Assembly: GCF_002995495.1 (NCBI RefSeq)
Contig: NZ_PVZV01000001.1
Span: 992,001-1,056,000 of the forward strand
Reading direction: 5' to 3'
DNA from: Actinocorallia populi
GTDB lineage: Bacteria > Actinomycetota > Actinomycetes > Streptosporangiales > Streptosporangiaceae
DNA: 64,000 bases
Shown one piece after another: positions 8,270 through 16,785 of this stretch. The position numbers and the translations under genes are program-made. The notes below the pieces were generated by a model that was given only the letters and a program-made list of their open reading frames with translations, had not been told where the DNA came from and did no database searches. Position 1 is the first letter of the stretch. Every line of letters starts with the position of its first letter.

Positions 8270-9187
8270 GTGGGTATCCAGCGCATCGAATCGGTCATCT
8301 ACCGTGTCGACGACCTCGCGGAGTGTGTGCGCTTCTTCGAGGACTTCGGACTCGACCCGGTCGAGCGCGACGAGACCCGTGCCGTCTTCGCCACCCTCGC
8401 CGGGCAGACCTTCCACCTCGACACCTCGCCCCGCGACGACCTCCCGCCGCCCCTGGAGCCCGGCCCCACGATCCGCGAGGTGGTCTGGGGCGTCGACACC
8501 GCCGCGGAACTCGACGCCCTCGTCGCCGCGGTGGGGGCCGACCGCGAGGTGCGGCTCGGCGACGACGGCGTCCACCACACCGTGGACGAGACGGGCTTCG
8601 GCCTCGGGCTCACCCTGGCCGGTGAGAACGGGCACGAGCCGGCCGTGCCGCGCGCGGTCAACACGACGGGGCACGTCACCCGCTGGAACACCGGGCTGTC
8701 CTCCGTCGGGAAGGTCCGGCCCCTGCGCATGTGCCATGTCGCGCTCAACATCCCCAAGGAGGGCCGGGAGGAGGCCGTCGGCTTCTACACCGAGCGGCTG
8801 GGGTTCATCCCCACCGACGTGGTCAAGCCGATGGGCGTGTTCATGCGGTGCGAGGGCGACGCCGACCAGCACAACTTCCTGCTGTGCCACCGGCCGGACC
8901 GGGCCGGCGCCAATCACGTCTCGTTCGAGGTGCCCGGCTTCGACGACGTCATCGAGGGCGGCAACCACATGATCGCCCAGGGCTGGCAGGAGGCGCGGAG
9001 GCTGGGCCGGCACACGATCGGTTCGAACGTCTTCAGGTTCATCCACGCACCCTGCGGAGGCCGCGTGGAGTACGCGGCCGACATGGACCGCGTCGATGAC
9101 GCCTACGGCACGCGCGTCCACGAGACGGCACCGCCCCACCACATCTGGACGCTGCGCACCTCCCGAGAGAAGAACAATGACAACTGA
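8270..9187 (+). CDS. Two-domain VOC extradiol ring-cleavage dioxygenase
   Basis: The GTG at 8270 is chosen because GAGGAGG lies 9 bp upstream; the 305-residue product then begins directly with the first VOC repeat. Two glyoxalase-fold domains are visible (about 1-125 and 150-290). The second carries the iron-ligand set of type I extradiol dioxygenases: H156 (MCHVALN), H216 (ANHVSFE) and E267 (GRVEYAA). The family opens catechol rings next to the hydroxyl pair. It is the first gene of a seven-gene operon, and its 3' end overlaps the aldehyde dehydrogenase start by 11 bp, as expected for coupled translation. The aromatic substrate is unknown. Confidence 0.85.
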   Translation: MGIQRIESVIYRVDDLAECVRFFEDFGLDPVERDETRAVFATLAGQTFHLDTSPRDDLPPPLEPGPTIREVVWGVDTAAELDALVAAVGADREVRLGDDGVHHTVDETGFGLGLTLAGENGHEPAVPRAVNTTGHVTRWNTGLSSVGKVRPLRMCHVALNIPKEGREEAVGFYTERLGFIPTDVVKPMGVFMRCEGDADQHNFLLCHRPDRAGANHVSFEVPGFDDVIEGGNHMIAQGWQEARRLGRHTIGSNVFRFIHAPCGGRVEYAADMDRVDDAYGTRVHETAPPHHIWTLRTSREKNNDN

Positions 9188-10622
9188 CGCATATCCCCCC
9201 GTACAGCTGTTCATCGGCGGTGAGTGGGGCCCGGGGGAGACCGGGCGGACCGCGCCGGTGCTCGACCCCGCCACCGAAGAGGTGATCGGCCGGGTCCCGC
9301 TGGCCACGACCGGCGATCTCGACCGCGCCCTCGCGGCCGCCGCCGAGGGCTTCGCCGTCTGGCGTGCGGTGCCGATCGCGCAGCGGGCCGGCATCCTGCG
9401 CGACGCCGCCGACCGCCTGACGGCCCGCGCCGACCGGGTCGCCCGGATCATGACCCTGGAGCAGGGCAAGCCGTTCGGCGAGGCACGCGGCGAGGCGCTG
9501 CGCGTGGCCGACGCCCTGCGCTGGGACGCCGAGGACGCACGCCGCGCCTACGGCCGGGTCATCCCCTCGGCCTCCGACACCCTCCTGACGGTCCGCCGCG
9601 AGCCGATCGGGCCCGTCGCCGCCTTCACCCCGTGGAACTTCCCCGCGGGTTCCCCGATGCGCAAGATCGCCGCCGCGCTCTCGGCCGGCTGCTCGATCGT
9701 CATCAAGGCCTCGGAGGAGACGCCCGGCACGGTCTGCCAGATCGTGCGCTGCTTCGAGGAGGCCGGGGTCCCGGCCGGCGTGCTCAACCTGGTCTTCGGC
9801 GATCCCGCCGAGGTCTCCGCGCATCTGATCGCCTCGCCCGTCACCCGGCTGGTCGCCTTCACCGGCTCCGTTCCGGTCGGCAGGCTGCTGGCCGCCCAGG
9901 CCGGTGCGGCGATGAAGCCCTCCCTCATGGAACTGGGCGGGCACGCCCCGGTGATCGTCTGCGAGGACGCCGACCCGGTGACCGCGGCCCGCCGCGCCGC
10001 CGCCGCGAAGTTCGTCAACGCAGGCCAGGTGTGCACCTCGCCGAGCCGCTTCCTGGTACACGAGAGCGTCTACGAGCGGTTCGTCGAGGAGTTCGTCCAG
10101 GCGGCCGAGTCCGTGACCGTGGGCGGCGGCCTCGAAGAGGGCGTGAAGATGGGGCCGCTGGCCAACGAGCGCCGGCTGAAGGCCATGGCGGATCTCGTGG
10201 CCGACGCGGTGGACCGCGGGGCCAAGGTCCTGTGCGGCGGCGCGCGACTGGACCGCCGCGGCTACTTCTTCCCGCCGACCGTGCTCACGGACGTCCCGGC
10301 GGACGCCCGGATCATGGTGGAGGAGCCGTTCGGTCCGGTCGTGCCGATCGTGTCCTTCAGCGACCTGGACGAGGCGCTGAAGACGGCGAACCGCCTGCCC
10401 TACGGACTGGCGGCCTACGGGTTCACCCGCTCCTCGGCCACCGCGGAGAGGCTCGTCCAGGGCTTCGAGGCGGGAATCCTGTCGATCAACCACTGCGGAG
10501 GCTCGGTCCACGAGGCGCCGTCCGGCGGCTTCAAGGACAGCGGCTACGGACGGGAGGGCGGCCCCGAGGGGCTGGACGCCTACCTCGTCACCAAGCGCGT
10601 CTCCCACCTGCTCAAGGACTGA
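9177..10622 (+). CDS. NAD(P)-dependent aldehyde dehydrogenase, SSADH-like
   Basis: A 481-residue protein of standard family length. The general base Glu252 (MELGG) and nucleophile Cys286 (GQVCTS) are present, as is the cofactor-loop segment around FTGSVPVGR. The similarity is to succinate-semialdehyde and hydroxymuconic-semialdehyde dehydrogenases. Its position immediately behind the extradiol dioxygenase suggests it oxidises the ring-opened semialdehyde or a later aldehyde. The ATG at 9177 lies inside the preceding gene. Confidence 0.9.
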   Translation: MTTDAYPPVQLFIGGEWGPGETGRTAPVLDPATEEVIGRVPLATTGDLDRALAAAAEGFAVWRAVPIAQRAGILRDAADRLTARADRVARIMTLEQGKPFGEARGEALRVADALRWDAEDARRAYGRVIPSASDTLLTVRREPIGPVAAFTPWNFPAGSPMRKIAAALSAGCSIVIKASEETPGTVCQIVRCFEEAGVPAGVLNLVFGDPAEVSAHLIASPVTRLVAFTGSVPVGRLLAAQAGAAMKPSLMELGGHAPVIVCEDADPVTAARRAAAAKFVNAGQVCTSPSRFLVHESVYERFVEEFVQAAESVTVGGGLEEGVKMGPLANERRLKAMADLVADAVDRGAKVLCGGARLDRRGYFFPPTVLTDVPADARIMVEEPFGPVVPIVSFSDLDEALKTANRLPYGLAAYGFTRSSATAERLVQGFEAGILSINHCGGSVHEAPSGGFKDSGYGREGGPEGLDAYLVTKRVSHLLKD

Positions 10623-10629
10623 CGCGCCG

Positions 10630-11415
10630 ATGAGATTCTGCCGCATCGCCCTCGACGGGGGGCCGCGCTGGGGCCGGGTGGACGGCGACGCCGTCCACCT
10701 CCTGGACGGCTCGCCCATCGAGGGCGGACAGAGCGAGACGGGCAGGGCCGTGCCGCTGGACTCGGCGGTGTTCCTGCCACCCGTCATCCCGCCGGTCTTC
10801 TACGCCGTCGGACTCAACTACAAGAGCCACGTGGAGCACGCCCGAGCCCGCGGCCACCAGGGCGCGAAGCTCCCCGAACGGCCCGAGGTCGGCTACCGGG
10901 CCAACAACGCCCTCACCGGCCACGGCTCGCCGATCGTCAGGCCCGCCGGAGTCGAGGGGCGGTTCGAGGCCGAAGGCGAGGTCGTCGCGGTCATCGGGCG
11001 CACCCTGCGCAACGCCTCCTACGCCGAGGCGCGCGAGGGGGTCTTCGGCTGGACGATCGGCAACGACGTCAGCGCCCGCGCCTGGCAGCACGCGGACCGC
11101 TCGTTCTGGCGCAGCAAGAACAGCGACACCTTCAAGCCCATGGGCCCGTGGATCGAGACCGACGTCGATCCGCTCGCCCAGACCACGACGATGCGCGTCA
11201 ACGGCGAGGTGGGACGGGCCTTCCCCACCGGCGCGATGATCTTCGACCCGTACGAGTACATCGTCGAGACGACCAGGTACATCACGATGCACCCGGGCGA
11301 CGTCCTGTGGATGGGCGCGGACGGCACCTGCCAGATGGAGCCGGGCGACACCGTCGAGATCGAGATAAGCGGGATCGGCGTTCTGTCCAATCCCGTGCAC
11401 GCCGCAACAGCATGA
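10630..11415 (+). CDS. Fumarylacetoacetate hydrolase-family enzyme
   Basis: A 261-residue FAH-fold protein starting 7 bp after the aldehyde dehydrogenase. The metal-binding E-x-E segment (FEAEGEVVAVIG) and the downstream NDVSAR motif are intact. The family hydrolyses, hydrates or decarboxylates 2-oxo-acid ring-cleavage products such as 2-oxopent-4-enoate or 2-hydroxyhexa-2,4-dienedioate. In this operon it would follow dehydrogenation of the ring-opened product. Confidence 0.85.
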   Translation: MRFCRIALDGGPRWGRVDGDAVHLLDGSPIEGGQSETGRAVPLDSAVFLPPVIPPVFYAVGLNYKSHVEHARARGHQGAKLPERPEVGYRANNALTGHGSPIVRPAGVEGRFEAEGEVVAVIGRTLRNASYAEAREGVFGWTIGNDVSARAWQHADRSFWRSKNSDTFKPMGPWIETDVDPLAQTTTMRVNGEVGRAFPTGAMIFDPYEYIVETTRYITMHPGDVLWMGADGTCQMEPGDTVEIEISGIGVLSNPVHAATA

Positions 11416-11434
11416 CCGCACGAAAGGCACGGCG

Positions 11435-11815
11435 ATGAGCAACGCACCCAACGCACCCAAGTACATCCACCACGTGAACTTCCCGACGACCGACGTCGAG
11501 CGGACCAAGGAGTGGTACGCCAAGGTCTTCGGCCTCAAGCCGATCACCCCCAAGAGCAACACCAAGGTGCTGCTGATGACCCGCGGCAACTTCGACCTGC
11601 ACTTCACGCCGGTCGAGGAGATGGACCGCATGGCCCCCTACCACTTCGCCATCGAGGTGGAGGACTGGGACGGCTTCCTGGCCCATCTCAAGGAGCTCGG
11701 CATCCGGCACACCCGGCCGATCGAGCGGCCGGAGAACCAGTCGAAGTTCTGCTACATCCACGACCCCGACCACACGATGATCGAACTCGTGTACCACGGC
11801 CGCCGTCCGGCCTGA
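11435..11815 (+). CDS. Single-domain VOC-family protein
   Basis: A 126-residue glyoxalase/bleomycin-resistance-fold protein with one beta-alpha-beta-beta-beta repeat pair. Candidate metal ligands are His near residue 10 (IHHVNFP), His near residue 70 (YHFAIEV) and Glu near residue 120 (TMIELVY). It may be a second dioxygenase, an isomerase or an epimerase. An AAAGGCACGGCG segment precedes the ATG. It is the fourth gene of the operon. Confidence 0.8.
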   Translation: MSNAPNAPKYIHHVNFPTTDVERTKEWYAKVFGLKPITPKSNTKVLLMTRGNFDLHFTPVEEMDRMAPYHFAIEVEDWDGFLAHLKELGIRHTRPIERPENQSKFCYIHDPDHTMIELVYHGRRPA

Positions 11816-11841
11816 CCCCGTCCACGCAAGGAGGACAACCC

Positions 11842-12624
11842 ATGGGCGTCGCACTCTCCGACGGCACCGTCAGGATCTACTACGAGGTGCACGGCTCGGG
11901 CCCGGCGATCGCGCTGATCCACGGCTCCGGCGGCCACCACGCCGCCTGGTGGCAGCAGGTCGCGGCCCTGCGCGACCGCTACACGCTCATCACCATCGAC
12001 CTGCGCGGCTTCGGCAACTCCGACTCCTCGATGCCGGAGTTCGACGGCCAGGACTTCCCCGGCGACGTCCTGGCCGTCCTGGACGCCGAGGACCTCACCG
12101 ACGTGCTCGTCTTCGGGCAGTCCATCGGCGCGGTCGCGGCGCTGCGGGCCGGCCTGGCCCGTCCCGAGCGGATCAGCGGTGTGGCGCTCGGCCACTCCCT
12201 CGGCGGCATCAGCGACCCCGAGCTGTCGGAGCTGGTGGCGGCCGACCGCGCCGAGGCCGTCAGGCTGCCGGTCATCGACCGCCTGCTGAGCAGGGACTTC
12301 CAGCAGAACCGGAAGGACATGACCTTCCTGTTCCAGCAGCAGGGCACCTTCAACGTCGCCAAGATGGCCGACCTGCGCAACCTGACCGTCGGCGGCCCGT
12401 CGATCGAGGAGGTCGCCGCGTCCGGTCTGGACGTCACCTTCCTCGCCGGCGAGAAGGACGCGGTCATCAGCCCCGCGACCGTCAGGAAGGCGCACGAGCT
12501 CGTCAAGGGCTCGCACCTGGAGCTCATCCCGGACGCCCCGCACTCCATGTACTGGGAGCGCCCCGACCTGTTCAACGCCGCGCTCGTCCGCATCCGCGAG
12601 CGCCTCTCCGCCAAGAAGGCATGA
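11842..12624 (+). CDS. Alpha/beta hydrolase
   Basis: The ATG at 11842 follows GGAGGACAACC and gives a 260-residue protein. The oxyanion-hole motif (LIHGSGGHH), the nucleophile elbow GQSIGA, the acid in LAGEKDAV and the catalytic His in PDAPHSMYW are all visible. Enzymes of this type cleave C-C bonds in meta-cleavage products or hydrolyse enol-lactones and esters. Its stop codon overlaps the start of the next gene (ATGA). The operon position favours a ring-fission-product hydrolase. Confidence 0.88.
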   Translation: MGVALSDGTVRIYYEVHGSGPAIALIHGSGGHHAAWWQQVAALRDRYTLITIDLRGFGNSDSSMPEFDGQDFPGDVLAVLDAEDLTDVLVFGQSIGAVAALRAGLARPERISGVALGHSLGGISDPELSELVAADRAEAVRLPVIDRLLSRDFQQNRKDMTFLFQQQGTFNVAKMADLRNLTVGGPSIEEVAASGLDVTFLAGEKDAVISPATVRKAHELVKGSHLELIPDAPHSMYWERPDLFNAALVRIRERLSAKKA

Positions 12625-13082
12625 CCGTGAAACTCACCCTGGCAGAAGCAGAGGACATCATCGACGCCGCGCTGCGCAGCGGCAGGAGCGTCGGCAAGGC
12701 GTTCAGCATCGCGGTGGTGGACGCCGGCGGCTTCCTGCTGTCGGTCAAGCGCGTGGACGGCGCCCGTCCGCTCACCCCGAACATCGCCATCTCCAAGGCC
12801 TACACCTCCGCCGTCATGGAGCGGCCCAGCAACATGCTGAAGGGCTGGGCGAACAGCAATCCCGGCTTCTTCGCCCAGCTCTCCACGATGGGATCCCAGC
12901 CCATCGTGGCGACCGACGGCGGCGTCACGATCAAGCGCGGCGGAGAGATCCTCGGCGGGCTCGGCGTCTCGGGCGGCACCCCCGAGGAGGACCAGAAGGC
13001 GTGCGAAGAGGCACTCGGCTCCCTCGGTTACGAGCTGGAGTTCCCGGCCTGGGGCGTTCCCGGCAAGCAGCAGGAGAAGTAG
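12621..13082 (+). CDS. GlcG/HbpS-family protein
   Basis: A 153-residue protein of the GlcG/HbpS fold, with the typical N-terminal helix (LAEAEDIIDAALRSG), the AVVDAGGFLLSV strand and the Gly-rich ILGGLGVSGGTPEEDQ segment. Members bind haem or occur beside glycolate and propanediol catabolic genes, where their function is unclear. It overlaps the preceding hydrolase by 4 bp, so it belongs to the operon. There is no signal peptide, unlike secreted HbpS. Confidence 0.85.
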   Translation: MTVKLTLAEAEDIIDAALRSGRSVGKAFSIAVVDAGGFLLSVKRVDGARPLTPNIAISKAYTSAVMERPSNMLKGWANSNPGFFAQLSTMGSQPIVATDGGVTIKRGGEILGGLGVSGGTPEEDQKACEEALGSLGYELEFPAWGVPGKQQEK

Positions 13083-13084
13083 AC

Positions 13085-14125
13085 ATGGCCGACACATACA
13101 AGTTCCGGATCGACCACCACGGCAGCCTGGTCCGCCCCGTCGAGGTCCTGAACGCCCGCACCCGGCACGCCGCGGGCGAACTCGACGACGGCGGCCTGCG
13201 CGCCGCCGAGGACGAGGCGATCGCCGAGGTCGTCAAGTACCAGCGCAAGCTCCGCCTCTCGGTCGTCACCGACGGCGACTTCCGCGGTGAGGACTTCCGC
13301 AGCACGGTCCTGAACGCCGTCAGCGGCTTCCGTCGCACCGACGGCACCGACGACCACGACCGCCCCCGGTGGGTAGCCGACGGCGAGCTGAAGGCCGGGA
13401 AGCCGCTCGTCGCGATCGACCCCGCCGTGGCCGCAGAACTGACCAAGACGGCGGCCCCCAAGGCGTCCCTCCCATCCCCGGCGTTCCTGGCCGCCACCTG
13501 CTTCGACCCCGGCGGCGCCTACCGGAGCCCGGTCGAGCTCGGCGAGGTCCTGGCCCGGATCGTCCGCGACGAGATCCAGCAGCTCATCTCCCGCGGCGTC
13601 CGCCTCGTCCAGCTGAACAACTTCCGCTACGCCTCCTACCTGTTCTCCCGAGGCGGCCAGCCCCTGACCCTGGAAGAGGCCGTCGCGATCGACTCCCTCG
13701 CGGTGGACCTGGAAGACAGGCCAGAGAACGTCCGGATCGGCCTCTGCCCCACCCACAAGGCCGCGGAGACCGCGGACGGCGAGGCCGCCGCCCGCCTGTT
13801 CGCGGACCTGCCGGTCGACCGATGGGTCCTGCCCTACGCCCACGGCACCGAGGCCGAGGCGGCTCTGCTCCGCGCCGTCCCCGCCGACCGCGACGCCGCC
13901 CTGGGCATCGTCGACGCGTCCGTCGCCGAACTCGAGGACGTCGAGACGATCATGCAGCGCATGGACGCCGCAGCCGAGCTGAAGGACATCGAGGACATCG
14001 CGGTCACCCCGAACGCCGGCTTCTCCGACGTGGCGGGCCGCCCCGCGATCCCCGCCGACGCCCAGCGCCGCAAACTGGTCCACGTGGAGACCATCGCCCG
14101 CATGTGCTGGGGCAACGAACTGTAG
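13085..14125 (+). CDS. MetE-like (cobalamin-independent methionine synthase C-terminal fold) protein lacking the zinc site
   Basis: A 346-residue TIM-barrel protein related to short MetE-type methyltransferases and starting 3 bp after the HbpS-like gene. The usual zinc motifs are altered: the family H-x-C element reads G219-L-C221, the family Glu position appears to be Pro250 (VLPYAHG), and the (S/N)PxCG element reads TPNAGF with Ala311 at the Cys. The usual QLDE-type motif reads QLNNF. It therefore probably does not transfer methyl groups to homocysteine. It closes the operon and is followed by a terminator. A role in the catabolic pathway is inferred. Confidence 0.8.
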   Translation: MADTYKFRIDHHGSLVRPVEVLNARTRHAAGELDDGGLRAAEDEAIAEVVKYQRKLRLSVVTDGDFRGEDFRSTVLNAVSGFRRTDGTDDHDRPRWVADGELKAGKPLVAIDPAVAAELTKTAAPKASLPSPAFLAATCFDPGGAYRSPVELGEVLARIVRDEIQQLISRGVRLVQLNNFRYASYLFSRGGQPLTLEEAVAIDSLAVDLEDRPENVRIGLCPTHKAAETADGEAAARLFADLPVDRWVLPYAHGTEAEAALLRAVPADRDAALGIVDASVAELEDVETIMQRMDAAAELKDIEDIAVTPNAGFSDVAGRPAIPADAQRRKLVHVETIARMCWGNEL

Positions 14126-14136
14126 GAACCCTCACC

Positions 14137-14170
14137 GAAGCGCCCGGATCGACTCCGACCCGGGCGCTTC
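14137..14170 (+). terminator. Intrinsic terminator of the dioxygenase operon
   Basis: Perfect 11-bp arms GAAGCGCCCGG (14137-14147) and CCGGGCGCTTC (14160-14170) with a 12-nt loop. It lies 11 bp after the MetE-like stop codon, between convergent transcription units, and can serve both strands. Confidence 0.8.
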
Positions 14171-14234
14171 ACCGTGCGGAACGAGGCCGCGATCCCCGGC
14201 CGCGGCGGGAACCCCAAGCCGATGGCGAAGGCGC

Positions 14235-14504
14235 TCATCCCGCCCAGAGGACACTCGCGATCACGACGCGCCGGTCGGGGTCCTGCAGGTGTTCGATGAT
14301 GACGTAGTGGGCCATGCCGCAGCCGCTGGCGAACGCCATGACACGGGAATTGTCCGCTTTCGGGTTGTCGGGACGGTACGGGTCGCCTGTCCAGGGGTCG
14401 AGTTCGAGGGCGGCTCTCATTTCCAGGTAGGAGATCACCGCGTCCGAGGGGAGAGCGATCAGGACGCCGAGGGCGTCGTCGGTCTCTTCTACGCGGTAGG
14501 TCAC
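14235..14504 (-). CDS. RelE/ParE-like small protein, putative toxin of a type II pair
   Basis: The GTG at 14504 overlaps the TGA of the upstream gene (GTGA) and gives an 89-residue protein. The pattern, with an N-terminal strand (TYRVEET), a helix (LEMRAALELDPW), DPYRPDNP, and C-terminal strands (GMAHYVIIE, RRVVIASVLW), resembles compact RelE-type proteins paired with DUF6247 proteins in actinomycetes. Catalytic residues are not certain. Translational coupling to the upstream gene supports a two-gene module. Confidence 0.6.
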   Translation of the reverse strand: MTYRVEETDDALGVLIALPSDAVISYLEMRAALELDPWTGDPYRPDNPKADNSRVMAFASGCGMAHYVIIEHLQDPDRRVVIASVLWAG

Positions 14505-14830
14505 CGGCCTTCCGCCAGGCGCCGGCGGAGGATCTCGCCCGCGTCCACGGTCGGGACGTGCTCGCCTCGGTTCAGTTCGTCGATCGTGCTCAGCGTTCTG
14601 CGGTGCCTGTCCTGGTCCATGGAGAAGACCGCGATCCGCCACCAGGTCTCGATGAATTCGTGTACCGGTACGAGGTCGCCGTCTCTGATCGCGGTGGTCA
14701 TGACTTCTTCGTACAGGCGGTCGAAGTCCGCCCGTTCTTCAGGGATCAGGAAGGCCCGAAAGTCCTTGGGGTTCTTTTCGGGCCACTTCCGCGAAGGCCC
14801 GGGAACGGGTTCGATCGGCTGTGCGGTCAT
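14501..14830 (-). CDS. DUF6247-like protein, putative antitoxin
   Basis: The ATG at 14830 is taken as the start of a 109-residue soluble, charged protein with the pattern ERADFDRLYEEV followed by LVPVHEFIETWWRIAVF. This resembles DUF6247 proteins, which occur directly upstream of small RelE-like genes in Streptosporangiales. The antitoxin-first order with a 4-bp overlap is typical of type II systems. Assignment to the DUF is from memory of the pattern, not a search. Confidence 0.6.
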   Translation of the reverse strand: MTAQPIEPVPGPSRKWPEKNPKDFRAFLIPEERADFDRLYEEVMTTAIRDGDLVPVHEFIETWWRIAVFSMDQDRHRRTLSTIDELNRGEHVPTVDAGEILRRRLAEGR

Positions 14831-14877
14831 AACACGATGGTAGTTCGCCCGCGCCGCGGCATCGGGTCGATCCCGGA

Positions 14878-15165
14878 TCAGAGGACGTCGAGGAACGTGA
14901 CGGTGCGGTCCGTCAGTTTGGGGAAGATCGTTCCGAGGACGTGCTCGGTGAAGTGCGGGGTCTGCTTGTGGGCCTCGAAACCGGCCTGGTCGGTGTACTG
15001 CTCGTAGAGCGTGAAGACGTTCTCCTCCGCGGGGTCCACGTGCACGATGTAGGCGAGGTTCGCGGGTTCCTCCAGGGTGCGCTCGCGCATCTCCAGCAGG
15101 GTCCGGCGGACGAGTCCGGCGTCGTGGGGAGCGACCCGGTAACGGGCGATCACGGCGTAGGGCAT
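14878..15165 (-). CDS. Antibiotic biosynthesis monooxygenase (ABM)-family protein, quinol-monooxygenase-like
   Basis: A 95-residue single-domain ferredoxin-like protein. The N-terminal strand (YAVIARYRVAPHDAGLV), the NLAYIVHVDPAEENVFTLYEQY segment and the HKQTPHFTEH helix are diagnostic of cofactor-free ABM/YgiN-type monooxygenases, which oxidise quinols or polyphenols. It stands alone, divergent from the aldehyde dehydrogenase at 15334, and may share its promoter region. A role in aromatic turnover fits the neighbourhood. Confidence 0.85.
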   Translation of the reverse strand: MPYAVIARYRVAPHDAGLVRRTLLEMRERTLEEPANLAYIVHVDPAEENVFTLYEQYTDQAGFEAHKQTPHFTEHVLGTIFPKLTDRTVTFLDVL

Positions 15166-15333
15166 GGGTTTCCTCTCGGGGCGTATCCGCAGGTGACGGG
15201 TTGATTCCACCATGCGGGACCGGGTCCGCAGGGTGCGGAGGACGCAAGCAATGCATGCCGCAGGGGCCGTGGTCGGCGCCGTTCGCCGCTCCCTATCGTG
15301 GGCATCTCTCATCCTGTATCGAAGGAGAACTCC

Positions 15334-16785
15334 ATGCCCGTGCAGCAGACGGAGACCCTTACGGGAGGACGCTGGGCGGGGGCCGAGACGTGGGTGGACG
15401 TGTTCGACCCCACCGACGTCCGCGAGCCCGTCGCCCGTGTGCCCGCCCTGAGCGCAGAGGCCGTCCGGGACGCCTACGGCGCCGCCGCGGAAGGCTTCGC
15501 CGTCTGGCGCGGTATGTCGCCGTTCGAGCGCGCCGGGATTCTCTTCGCGGCCGCGGCGCTGCTGCGTGAGCGTGCCGAGGCCGTCGCCGCGGACGTGAGC
15601 GCGGAGAACGGCAAGACCCTGGCGGAGGCCACCGGCGAGGCGCTCAAGGCCGCCGACTTCCTCGAGTACTACGCGGGCACCGCCCGTGAGGGTTACGGAG
15701 CCCTCCTGCACGACGTGCGGCCCGGCACCAAGGCCGGCTTCCAGCGCGAGCCCCTCGGCGTCGTCCTGGCGATCACGCCTTGGAATGATCCACTGCTGAC
15801 CCCGGCGCGCAAGCTCGCCCCGGCCCTGGCCGCCGGCAACTCCGCGGTGCTCAAGCCGGCGACGGAGACACCGCTGTCGGCGCTGCACCTCGCGCGCGCC
15901 CTGCACGACGCCGGGCTGCCCGCCGGGGTCCTGAACGTCATCACCGGGCGGACCTCGGAGATCTCCGAGGCGCTGCTGTCCGACCCGCGGATCGCCGCGG
16001 TGACCTTCACCGGCGGCAACGCCGTCGGCGAGCGACTGCGGGTCCGGTTCGCCGAACGCAACGTGCGCTTCCAGGGCGAGCTGGGCGGCAAGAACGCCAC
16101 GGTCGTTCTCGCCGACGCCGACCTGGAGGCCGCCGCGGCGGCCGTCGTCGCCGCCTCGTTCGGGCAGGCCGGGCAGCGCTGCACCGCCACCAGCCGGGTC
16201 CTCGTCGAGCGCTCCGTGCACGACGCGTTCGTCGGGCTGCTGTGCGAGAAGGCCGCCGCGCTGCCCGTCGGATCCGGCCGCGACGCCGCGACCAGGGTCG
16301 GGCCGCTGGTCAGCCCGTCCCACCGCAAGAGCGTCCTGAAGGACATCGACACCGCCGTGGCGCAGGGAGCCGAGGTCGTGCTCGGCGGCGGCGCCCCCGA
16401 AGGCGACGCCTACGCCCACGGCTGCTACGTCGCCCCGACGATCCTCACCGGGGTCGCCCCCGAGATGGACGTCTGGCGCGTGGAGGTCTTCGGGCCGGTC
16501 CTGGCCGTCCGGCCCGTCGACGGGTTCGACCAGGCCGTCGCCGAGGTCAACGACTCCGTCTACGGCCTGGCCGCCGCGGTCTTCACCGGGGACCTCGGCG
16601 CCGCCCACCGGTTCATCGACGCCGTCGAGGCCGGGCAGGTCGCGGTCAACACCACCACCTCCGGCTGGGACGTGCACCACCCGTTCGGCGGGTTCCGCGA
16701 CTCCGGCTCGCCCTTCAAGGAGCAGGGCTCGGAGGCGCTGCGCTTCTACACCCGGGTCAAGACGTTCGCGATCCACCATGGCTGA
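15334..16785 (+). CDS. Aldehyde dehydrogenase family protein
   Basis: A 483-residue protein. The ATG at 15334 follows a GAAGGAGAA site; an in-frame start 36 bp upstream does not. The base-Glu motif GELGGKN and the nucleophile motif GQRCTATS are present. It resembles vanillin/benzaldehyde or semialdehyde dehydrogenases more than its neighbour at 9177. The 3' end overlaps the next gene by 8 bp, so the two are co-translated. Confidence 0.88.
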   Translation: MPVQQTETLTGGRWAGAETWVDVFDPTDVREPVARVPALSAEAVRDAYGAAAEGFAVWRGMSPFERAGILFAAAALLRERAEAVAADVSAENGKTLAEATGEALKAADFLEYYAGTAREGYGALLHDVRPGTKAGFQREPLGVVLAITPWNDPLLTPARKLAPALAAGNSAVLKPATETPLSALHLARALHDAGLPAGVLNVITGRTSEISEALLSDPRIAAVTFTGGNAVGERLRVRFAERNVRFQGELGGKNATVVLADADLEAAAAAVVAASFGQAGQRCTATSRVLVERSVHDAFVGLLCEKAAALPVGSGRDAATRVGPLVSPSHRKSVLKDIDTAVAQGAEVVLGGGAPEGDAYAHGCYVAPTILTGVAPEMDVWRVEVFGPVLAVRPVDGFDQAVAEVNDSVYGLAAAVFTGDLGAAHRFIDAVEAGQVAVNTTTSGWDVHHPFGGFRDSGSPFKEQGSEALRFYTRVKTFAIHHG

